From NCBI GenBank assembly GCA_024227975.1, contig JAAETV010000284.1:1-9472 (forward strand): 9,472 nt of DNA, given 5' to 3'. How positions within the stretch are numbered: position 1 is the stretch's first letter; every line of letters starts with the position of its first letter. The translations under genes were made by a program, and so were the position numbers. The stretch comes from Actinomycetes bacterium. GTDB taxonomy: Bacteria; Actinomycetota; Acidimicrobiia; Acidimicrobiales; SZUA-35. This document shows positions 1-5,870 of this stretch, piece by piece. The notes below the pieces were generated by a model, which did not search any database, had not been told where the DNA came from, and saw only the letters and a program-made list of their open reading frames with translations.

Positions 1-683
1 CCGACCAAAGCCCACTTGGTGAGGATCGGGAGTGTCGACCAGGCCACGAAAGTGCCCCCGCCCAAGATGGCGGCCCGGTAGTAGGTGCTGGCGGCCCCCG
101 ATGCGGCCGAAGTCCACTCGTATGCTTGGGTTATGACCAGGGCCGAGACGAAGACGACGCCGAGATACGGGAGCAACTGCAACGCCCCACAGCGGGTGTA
201 GCGCCACCCCCGCACGGGTTCAGGTCGAGCGGCGCCGACCGTCAGCGGTGTTTGCGGCGACACAACCGAGGACAACCTGGATGACACCTGAAGCGGTATG
301 CCCGATCCAGCATCCTCCTCGACGCTTGGAGCCGTCGCATTGACGCGGGAGATGGCGGCGGCCAGGAGCTCGATCGTCGGGTTCCGATAGACCTCTTTGA
401 TCGAAACCGGCGGTAGGCCGCTCCGCTTCTTGACGCGGGCACAGAAGTGGGCCATAACCAACGAGTCGGCCTCGAGATCATCGAAGAAATGGTCGGTTGG
501 TGACACCGTCCGTCCGTCCAAGATCTCACTCAGCACCTCGGACAGCAATCGTTCGGTCTTCACCTCTTGACTCAGGAGCACCGTACCGATATCCGGGTTC
601 ACGTCTGGCGGGGGAGCCGATGGCTGGCTTCCAGCAGCCGGGGCTGACATTTCTTCTTCGTCCGATTCGGCTCTCACAACCAT
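1..683 (-). CDS. Pls/PosA-like carrier-domain membrane protein, N-terminal part
   Basis: The minus-strand frame stays open from ATG 683-681 to the left edge (227 codons seen), so the C-terminus lies outside the window. Residues about 40-115 form an acyl/peptidyl carrier domain with the core FFDDLEADSLVMAHFCARV; Ser74 is the predicted 4'-phosphopantetheine site, and the motif reads EADSL where GADSL is more usual. A low-complexity linker (about 116-155) leads to hydrophobic segments at about 166-184 and 204-227. This order matches Pls/PosA-type proteins, in which a carrier domain is fused to membrane segments and, in the part not seen here, acyltransferase-like repeats. The first ATG after an upstream in-frame stop is at 683, with AGGA eight bases before it; the inner ATG at 650 is an alternative start. 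No adenylation domain precedes it. The exact substrate cannot be judged. Confidence 0.8.
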   Translation of the reverse strand, partial: MVVRAESDEEEMSAPAAGSQPSAPPPDVNPDIGTVLLSQEVKTERLLSEVLSEILDGRTVSPTDHFFDDLEADSLVMAHFCARVKKRSGLPPVSIKEVYRNPTIELLAAAISRVNATAPSVEEDAGSGIPLQVSSRLSSVVSPQTPLTVGAARPEPVRGWRYTRCGALQLLPYLGVVFVSALVITQAYEWTSAASGAASTYYRAAILGGGTFVAWSTLPILTKWALV

Positions 684-1077
684 GAGTGTCGTCCTGCCCG
701 ATCGTGCCCGCTGGCACCAACTCTGGTGCAGGATCCGCGGGAACGGCAGAGGCCAAAGTCCTAGTAGCTGAGCAATCAGTGGTGACGATGGACGATGGAA
801 ACTGCGCTACCCGCTTAGCAATATGGTCTGGATCTCGATGGTTGAGGTCAACCAGCTACAATCCAACCCCTCCTGGCCATCACGACCTATTGAGGAATTA
901 CCCGGCAGCAAACTGCTTGAATGGGCACGCACGGGCCTCGGCCTTCATCACAGTCTGGGGTGCCCTTCGATGATCAGAAGTGGCAATCAAATCTTGTTGC
1001 ACCCCAGGCCAGTCCTCGTCTACCGCGGTGGCGTGGGGCTGAGGGCGGGCTGATGAGCCCGGCGAAGGAGTATGGCG
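684..1077. other. Non-coding or decayed interval upstream of the Pls/PosA-like gene
   Basis: I see no gene I can support here. The plus-strand frame 823-1053 and minus-strand frames across it have no recognisable motif. The interval should contain the promoter of the minus-strand gene starting at 683, but no convincing pair of -35 and -10 boxes was found. The only clear structure is a palindrome at 840-853, listed separately. Confidence 0.5.
840..853. promoter_or_regulatory. Short palindrome, possible operator
   Basis: GGTTGA and TCAACC form a perfect inverted repeat around a two-base centre. On the minus strand it contains TTGACC, which resembles a -35 box for the gene starting at 683, but no good -10 box follows at 16-18 bases. 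An operator role is possible. A 6+6 palindrome can also arise by chance. Confidence 0.15.
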
Positions 1078-1440
1078 ATGTCGACGACTGACAGTCCGCT
1101 GCTGGAAATGACCGATGCCGGGAACAGTCCCCTTCCTGAGCTGGTTGACGATCACTAGCACGAGTTCACGTCCCGGTTGTGGAAGACTGACGCTCTGGGA
1201 ATCGACAACCTGATGCGGCGATTCGCTTTCTGGTACATCAGTCGCAAGGGTCCCAGCATGAAAGCCCATGTGATCGCCGGCGATCGTCGGGTGTGGGCCC
1301 GCACCCGGTCCTCGCTGGCCACCACGGCTTTCTTGCCCTCGCTGACCGCCCACGACTACAATACCTGCCTCATTAGCGGACTCGACAAACTACGTATACG
1401 CCAAATGCTCGGTGTACCGACCAGGTTGAAGTCACAATAG
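1078..1440 (+). pseudogene. Unrecognised small gene interrupted by an amber codon
   Basis: An ATG at 1078 has a good ribosome binding site (AAGGAG at 1065-1070, seven bases upstream). The frame runs 26 codons (MSTTDSPLLEMTDAG...) to a TAG at 1156-1158, then continues open in the same frame for 93 codons to a TAG at 1438-1440. The downstream part contains LMRRFAFWYISRKG and has protein-like composition. Just after it, another frame reads a similarly protein-like stretch ending at 1526 (...YGSKIRLPYRGLIKEV). This fits a small gene broken by a nonsense mutation and perhaps a frameshift. I recognise no family. It could also be chance reading through non-coding DNA, and a minus-strand remnant begins nearby. 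Confidence 0.25.
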
Positions 1441-1555
1441 CCATCGCTGCCAGCATCCAACGACCCGAAGGTCCCTACGGATCGAAGATTCGGCTGCCCT
1501 ACAGAGGCCTCATCAAGGAGGTCTAGGTGATGGCGACGAGATCCTGTGTCGTGAC

Positions 1556-2028
1556 TCAGGTTCGAACCAGTCGCAGGCCCGCAGAAGTGCAATAGACCTC
1601 TCCGGCATCTTTCCTGGAAGTACCAAGGAACACCTTGTTGAACTCAGAACCACGACTCGGCCGCCTTTGCCCGATCGCTCAGCTCACGCAGCTCATCTGC
1701 CCCGGTGCTGCAAATAGAGACGCACCGGTCGCCGCCCATCAGATTCGGCTGCCACGGAGGCAGGATCCCCTCCGACCCCAACACGATCACTGTCCAGGCC
1801 CCGCTGCGCGTTGCTGCTTGACTTGATGCCACTCGATCACACCGTCAGCCACGAGACGAAACTCTCAGCCGACTCCTCGCCTAGGACCTCAATTCCTAGC
1901 GACTCAGCCTGGCCGTCCAGCAGATGGACGAGTGCAGACACCGTCCACCGTCTCTCGTAGCTCTGCCGGCCTTGTCGCAGGGGCCGCCAGGGAGGGGCAG
2001 CTGACCTCACAGTGGTGGCGCAACACAC
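1556..2028 (-). pseudogene. Frameshifted remnant of a DUF4297/NACHT-type nuclease-like gene
   Basis: Three minus-strand frames read in succession give one recognisable N-terminal domain. Frame 1 (to about 1850) reads SYERRWTVSALVHLLDGQ and GIEVLGEE. Frame 2 (1849 to about 1805) reads ADGVIEWHQVKQQRA. Frame 3 (about 1805-1650) reads GSEGILPPW, GDRCVSICSTGADELRELSD and AKAAESW. A further shift at about 1650 continues with EFNKVFLGTS and stops at 1556. The E...WHQVK core is typical of the PD-(D/E)xK-like domain at the N-terminus of DUF4297-type proteins, often fused to NACHT or other NTPase domains in anti-phage and conflict systems. At least three frameshifts and the loss of everything downstream make it non-functional. 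Its 5' side runs into the IS1380 element. The family call rests on remembered motifs. Confidence 0.55.
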
Positions 2029-3386
2029 ATCGTAATCGGTCGGTTCGTCGGTTGGGGGTATCGGCTGACGGGCAGGGTTTGGTGTCGCAGGCGGGCACGG
2101 CGTTGTTGGCTGAGATGGCCGACCGCACGGGTCTGACTCTGGGCTTGTCGGAGGCGATGGGCGATTGTGGGATCTCGTGGCATACCCATGACCCGGGGGT
2201 GGTTCTCGCCCACTTGGGGGTGGCGATCGCCAACGGCGCTGATTGTCTGGCCGACTTCACAGCGTTGGGCGAGCAAGACGAGCTGTTCGGTCCGGTGGCG
2301 TCGCTGCCAACGGCGTGGCGGGCCATCGAAGCGGTCACCTCGACCGAGTTGGGGGGCATCGATGCAGCGTTGGCTGGTGCCAGGGCCCGCGTGTGGGCTG
2401 CTGGGGAGGGCCTCGATTCGGTGACGTTGGACTTTGACGCCACCCTGGTCACCTCCCATTCGGACAAACAGGACGCAGCTCCGACCTACAAGCGAGGGTT
2501 CGGGTTCCACCCTCTGGGGGTGTGGTGTGATGAAACCAACGAGTGCCTCACGGCCATGCTCCGGGCCGGGAACGCGGGGGCCAACGACGCCACCGATCAC
2601 GTGAGGTGCCTCGACCAAGCGGTCGCCGCTCTCCCCGAGCGGTATCGAGTCGGTCATGGTGATGGGGACGACCCCGACGAGGTCGTCCACCCGATCCTGG
2701 TCCGAGCCGATTCTGCTGGTGCCACCCACCGTTTCGTTGACGAGATCGTGGCCCGCAACATCGACTTCTCCATCGGCTACCCCATCGACCAACGACTCCG
2801 CGACGCCCTCGAACTGGTCCAAGAAGAGAACTGGAACCCAGCCATCAACACCGATGGGACCACCCGCCGTGACGCCTACGTGATCGAACTCACCGACCTC
2901 GTCGATCTCACCAACTGGGGCGAAGGTATCCGGCTGATCTGCCGGCGAGAGCGTCCCCACCAAGGCGCCCAGCTCAGCGTGTTCGACACCATCGAAGGCT
3001 GGCGCCACACATGCCACATCACCAACACACCTGGCCCGATCGTTGAACTTGAGCTCCGTCACCGTCACCACGCCAGAGTCGAGGACCGCATCCGCAACTG
3101 GAAGACCTGCGGGCTGGCCAACCTGCCCTTCGAAGACTTCGTCCGCAACCAAGCCTGGCTCGCCGCTTCGGTCATTGCATCGAACCTGTTGGCCTGGACC
3201 CAACTCCTCTGCCTCGACGCAGACCTAGCCAAAGCCGAACCCAAAACCCTCCGCTACCGGCTCCTCCATGTCGCCGCTCGACTCGCCACCCGAGGCCGAC
3301 AACTCCACCTCCGCATCGACAACACCTGGCCCAGGCGAGATCAGCTCCTCACCGCGCTCCAACGACTCAGAACGGCCCTGGCCTGA
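1932..3386 (+). CDS. IS1380-family DDE transposase, probably 5'-truncated
   Basis: The frame encodes 484 residues from GTG 1932. The conserved part starts near VRRLGVSADGQGLVSQAG (residues about 39-56) and continues to the C-terminus, close to full family length. The DDE catalytic set is visible as Asp169 (LDFDATLVTSHSDK), Asp260 (VRADSAG) and Glu384 (ARVEDRIRNWKTCG). The family signatures KRGFGFHPL, RRERPHQGAQL and AEPKTLRYRLLHVAARL are also present. Residues 1-36 have no family resemblance and are read from DNA that is antisense to the nuclease-like remnant, so the native start is probably gone; TTG 2052 is another in-frame possibility. No good ribosome binding site or promoter is evident. 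The body of the gene is intact, but expression and transposition are doubtful. Confidence 0.85.
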   Translation: MQTPSTVSRSSAGLVAGAAREGQLTSQWWRNTHRNRSVRRLGVSADGQGLVSQAGTALLAEMADRTGLTLGLSEAMGDCGISWHTHDPGVVLAHLGVAIANGADCLADFTALGEQDELFGPVASLPTAWRAIEAVTSTELGGIDAALAGARARVWAAGEGLDSVTLDFDATLVTSHSDKQDAAPTYKRGFGFHPLGVWCDETNECLTAMLRAGNAGANDATDHVRCLDQAVAALPERYRVGHGDGDDPDEVVHPILVRADSAGATHRFVDEIVARNIDFSIGYPIDQRLRDALELVQEENWNPAINTDGTTRRDAYVIELTDLVDLTNWGEGIRLICRRERPHQGAQLSVFDTIEGWRHTCHITNTPGPIVELELRHRHHARVEDRIRNWKTCGLANLPFEDFVRNQAWLAASVIASNLLAWTQLLCLDADLAKAEPKTLRYRLLHVAARLATRGRQLHLRIDNTWPRRDQLLTALQRLRTALA

Positions 3387-3566
3387 ACCCAGGCCCCGGC
3401 ACGGACCAGCCCAGACCACCAACCCCTCAGGCCCACCAACCAGCCTCCAGTCACGATCGATCTCCTCAACGCGCCCCACAACAGGCCCACCCAGCAACAC
3501 CACCAGAAGAACCCACCAAACCCGGCCACCACCATCAATCCAAATCCGTATGAACTTTCAGGGCTA
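2015..3566 (+). mobile_element. IS1380-family insertion sequence, left end apparently lost
   Basis: The element is defined by its transposase. On the right, about 160 bases of C-rich non-coding sequence follow the stop codon and end near TATGAACTTTCAGGGCT (3549-3565), after which a patatin-like reading frame begins. On the left I found no inverted copy of that end, and the bases just before the conserved transposase sequence are antisense to the nuclease-like remnant. The simplest reading is a deletion that removed the left inverted repeat, the promoter and perhaps the first codons. Both boundaries are approximate. Confidence 0.55.
3549..3566. repeat. Putative right terminus of the IS1380 element
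   Basis: The segment TATGAACTTTCAGGGCT lies where the non-coding tail of the IS ends and where the patatin-like frame becomes recognisable. Its position suggests the right terminal repeat. I could not find the expected partner (AGCCCTGAAAGTTCATA or similar) on the left, so the assignment is tentative. Confidence 0.3.
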
Positions 3567-3989
3567 GTAGGGATCACCACGAACCCGAGTCGGGGCACCG
3601 CAGAACAGATTCCGTTTCGTGAAGAAATCTGGGCCTTCGACCCCGAAGAGCTCTCCATGCTGTTTCCGCGAGATGTCGTTGACCACATGGTCCGTCACAG
3701 CAAAACCGATGTCCGCGACGAGGTCATCCAGGCGCTTGGCCCCCGACTGCGCCTGCTGCCAAAGCCAGAGGACCTGCCAATCATCGTTGCGGTACGGATG
3801 AGCTTGTCATTCCCAGTGCTGCTCGCAGCCGTGCCCTTGTACGGCCTCACTCCCCGGCTAGTCGACGGGACCTGGAACCTGGAGTTCGTCCGCAACTGGT
3901 TCTCCGACGGCGATGCGATATCGGGTCCAGCGATGGCGGTCCCATTGTCGGATGGCCTCGTCCGATGGTTCGATCCCGGTGTCGGCTAG
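3564..3989 (+). pseudogene. Patatin-like phospholipase fragment
   Basis: The frame reads LVGITTNPSRGTAEQIPF, FDPEELSMLFP, DLPIIVAVRMSLSFPVLL and then NWFSDGD before a TAG at 3987-3989. These are hallmarks of the central and C-terminal part of a patatin-like lipase domain: the RMSLSFPVLLxAVPLY segment and the catalytic-Asp motif, usually WFSDGG(I/L)xSNFP. The N-terminal half with the oxyanion loop and the GxSxG nucleophile is absent, because the fragment begins directly at the right end of the IS1380 element. After WFSDG the family pattern is lost at once, which suggests a second break or frameshift at about 3905-3920. An ATG at 3657 exists but is internal to the domain. The active protein would hydrolyse lipid acyl esters; this remnant cannot. 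Confidence 0.6.
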
Positions 3990-4348
3990 GTCGCCGGTTC
4001 GCATCGATGCCAGGTTCTGTCCTGCGCGGCGCCGGTGTCGGCCGACTCGTCGAAGACGTGCGACCCGTGTTCGAGGCACCGGGGACAGAAGCCACGCCAA
4101 GCTATCTCGACCTCGCCATCGAGGCTGCACAGCGAACATCCCCGCTCCCCTATGACAACGACTGGAGCCAAGCCCGCAACGACAACGTCACCGCCATGTG
4201 GCAGACCATCTTCGGCCTGGATGGCCACCCACCCGATCAATTCGGTGAAGGCCCAGCCGGGGTCGCCATGAGTTTCGGCGCGAGCACCGACCCCGCCCCA
4301 GTAGAACCACAAGCGCCCGAAACATCGACACCATCAGAGCCTGCCTGA
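3965..4348 (+). pseudogene. Unrecognised reading frame after the patatin fragment
   Basis: The frame has 127 codons and opens about 50 bases upstream of its ATG, overlapping the end of the patatin fragment in another phase. From residue about 35 it has a convincing high-GC codon pattern and protein-like composition (SYLDLAIEAAQ, RNDNVTAMWQTIFGLDG). It ends in a Pro/Glu/Thr-rich tail. No ribosome binding site is evident at 3965, and the first 30 residues are basic and unlike the rest, so this is probably the C-terminal end of a longer gene whose start was lost, perhaps joined to the patatin fragment by frameshift. I do not recognise the family. A minus-strand frame over the same bases contains a CSLC...CPRC pattern but has poorer codon structure. 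Confidence 0.35.
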
Positions 4349-4493
4349 CTTTCAACCAATCGCCCAGCGCTCGGCACTCGGCCACAGATCTGCCACTGTG
4401 CTGGTGGGCGACAACGTGTTCGGTGAGCTTGACCTGCGCGTACTGAGTCATGGACGACGGTTGACATTGGCGAGCATCAGTGACAATCGCCAC
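4331..4493 (-). pseudogene. Possible ISL3-type transposase scrap
   Basis: A minus-strand frame reads LTEHVVAHQHSGRSVAECR followed by ALGDW. It resembles the helix-turn-helix stretch of ISL3-family transposases (a basic helix, then GRSVxEVAxxLGCDWHTV). Nothing before or after it extends the match, so at most about 50 codons survive. The rest of 4349-4667 shows no gene; a TTGACA at 4461-4466 has no -10 partner and is probably chance. Confidence 0.22.
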
Positions 4494-4667
4494 CCAGGCT
4501 GCCCGACACTATGTATTGGTATGGTCGTGAGAATACCGCCAGAATCGCAGGGCTCCTGTACCGCGCCAAGGATGCTTCAACCCGCAATCGGTTCCCCCTC
4601 AGATCAGATCCGAGGTGCCCGATTCAGTTGTCCCCCTTTTCAAAGGCCGCAGACTGTCTGGTCGCCA

Positions 4668-4696
4668 TCGACAGAAGTAGCGACGCTGTTTATGCT
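4668..4696 (+). promoter_or_regulatory. Probable promoter of the three-gene operon
   Basis: TCGACA (4668-4673, one mismatch to TTGACA) and TATGCT (4691-4696, four of six to TATAAT) are separated by exactly 17 bases, the optimal spacing for a housekeeping sigma factor. A start of transcription near 4703 would give a leader of about 38 bases before ATG 4741. Its position immediately upstream of the operon supports it, and it argues against translation from the in-frame GTG at 4699. Confidence 0.45.
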
Positions 4697-4740
4697 AAAT
4701 GTGGTGTTGGCATCATCCGGCATCGATCAGAGAGCTGACA

Positions 4741-5832
4741 ATGACTGACTACAGCGACGCAGATCTCGCTTCCGTGGCGATCTGCACCCGCCTGGACGTG
4801 CCGGACGACAAGTTCATCGATGCTGCCGAGGCAGCGATCAACGAGAACCCCAACAACGCCCCGCTGCGCCGACCCCCGACGCCATCAGGTGGTGGCGGGC
4901 CGTTCGAGCTGGCACTGTTCACCGAGAAGAGATGGGCTCCCGGGAGAACCATCACCGTGAGCTACATGGACGGTGCCCCAGCCGTCCAAGCCCAGGTCAC
5001 TCAGTGGGCCAAGGTGTGGGAGGACCACGCGAACATCAAGCTCAATTTCGTCGCCGACGGCGATTCCTCAGCCGAGATTCGGATCTCGTTCCAGCATGAA
5101 GGCTCCTGGTCGTATCTCGGAACCGACGCTTTGGTGATCGATTCGAACGAAGCGACGATGAACTATGGCTGGCTCACACCGAACAGCGCCGACGACGAGT
5201 ACTCGCGAGTTGTGCTGCACGAGTTTGGCCACGCCTTGGCGGCAATCCATGAACAACAGAGCCCCGTGGCCAGCATCCCTTGGAACCGTGACGCCGTGTT
5301 CCGTTATTACAAGCTCCAAGGCTGGGATGCCGAGAAGACCGAGCGGAACGTGCTGCGCCGCCGGGACCCCAGGCTCTTCAACCACACCAACTACGACCGC
5401 GATTCGATCATGCAATACGCGGTTCCACAGGCTCTGACCGAGGGCGACTTCGAGATCGGGTGGAATCGTGTGCTGTCGGACATGGACAAGGTCTTCATCG
5501 ACATGATGTATCCGCATGCTCTCCCATCGGTCACAGGTATCGTGCCGGGCGACACCACCGACGCCGACATCGGCAGTCCAGGGGAGGAAGACCACTACCT
5601 ATTCTCGGTCGATGACGCCGACACGTTCACGCTGGAGACCAGCGGTGACACCGACGTGGTCATGGCGCTGTACGGCCCTGACGACAACACGTTCTTGGTC
5701 CGGTCAAATGACGACGGCGGTGTCGGCTTGAACGCCAAGATCGTGGAGCACCTGGCCCCCGGTGACTACCTCGTGCGGATCCGGCACTACTCCGAAGAAC
5801 GTTTTGGCGCCTATTCACTGTCGTTGCGCTAG
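4741..5832 (+). CDS. M12A/matrixin-like zinc metalloprotease with PPC domain
   Basis: The product has 363 residues. Residues about 50-255 form a metzincin catalytic domain. The zinc site is HEFGHALAAIHE with His160, His164 and His170 as ligands and Glu161 as general base; the Met-turn is DSIMQY (Met224), with Tyr226 placed like the astacin zinc-binding Tyr. The usual Gly of HExxHxxGxxH is Ala167. Residues about 264-363 match a bacterial pre-peptidase C-terminal (PPC) beta-sandwich (PGDTTDADIGSPGEEDHYLF, LAPGDYLVRI). The N-terminus (MTDYSDADLASVAICTRLDV) is acidic with no signal peptide, unusual because PPC domains normally go with secreted proteases. ATG 4741 is preferred over in-frame GTG 4699, which lies beside the predicted -10 box. 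It is the first gene of the operon, with 38 bases to the next. It should cleave peptide bonds; the substrate is unknown. Confidence 0.88.
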   Translation: MTDYSDADLASVAICTRLDVPDDKFIDAAEAAINENPNNAPLRRPPTPSGGGGPFELALFTEKRWAPGRTITVSYMDGAPAVQAQVTQWAKVWEDHANIKLNFVADGDSSAEIRISFQHEGSWSYLGTDALVIDSNEATMNYGWLTPNSADDEYSRVVLHEFGHALAAIHEQQSPVASIPWNRDAVFRYYKLQGWDAEKTERNVLRRRDPRLFNHTNYDRDSIMQYAVPQALTEGDFEIGWNRVLSDMDKVFIDMMYPHALPSVTGIVPGDTTDADIGSPGEEDHYLFSVDDADTFTLETSGDTDVVMALYGPDDNTFLVRSNDDGGVGLNAKIVEHLAPGDYLVRIRHYSEERFGAYSLSLR

Positions 5833-5870
5833 GCCGCTGCTGGAGCTGGCGCTGAACAAAGAGGATCACG

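Noticed and set aside
898..1353. A 151-codon minus-strand frame.
   Set aside because: Its composition is repetitive Gly/Arg/His/Pro-rich with no family pattern; it looks like a high-GC open frame by chance.
1558..1580. A tRNA T-arm-like GGTTCGAACC that could mark an attachment site.
   Set aside because: The flanking bases do not form the required T stem and no acceptor, D or anticodon arm is present.
1530..1595. A 21-codon plus-strand frame with a very strong ribosome binding site (AAGGAGGT at 1515-1522).
   Set aside because: It is short, has no recognisable sequence and lies opposite the degraded 3' end of the nuclease-like remnant; the purine tract may be chance.
2007..3203. A 398-codon minus-strand frame opposite the transposase.
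   Set aside because: It is the antisense shadow of a gene with clear DDE motifs, a common effect in high-GC DNA.
3986..4312. A minus-strand frame with two CxxC-like pairs suggesting a zinc ribbon.
   Set aside because: The opposite plus-strand frame has clearer high-GC third positions, and the cysteine pairs lie in a frame without other support.
4461..4489. TTGACA as a -35 box for the operon.
   Set aside because: No -10-like hexamer lies 16-18 bases downstream, and it is about 280 bases from the first start codon; the 4668-4696 pair fits better.
4699..4740. An extended N-terminus of the metzincin from GTG 4699.
   Set aside because: The GTG lies two bases after the predicted -10 box, the added residues are not protein-like, and ATG 4741 begins the plausible acidic N-terminus.
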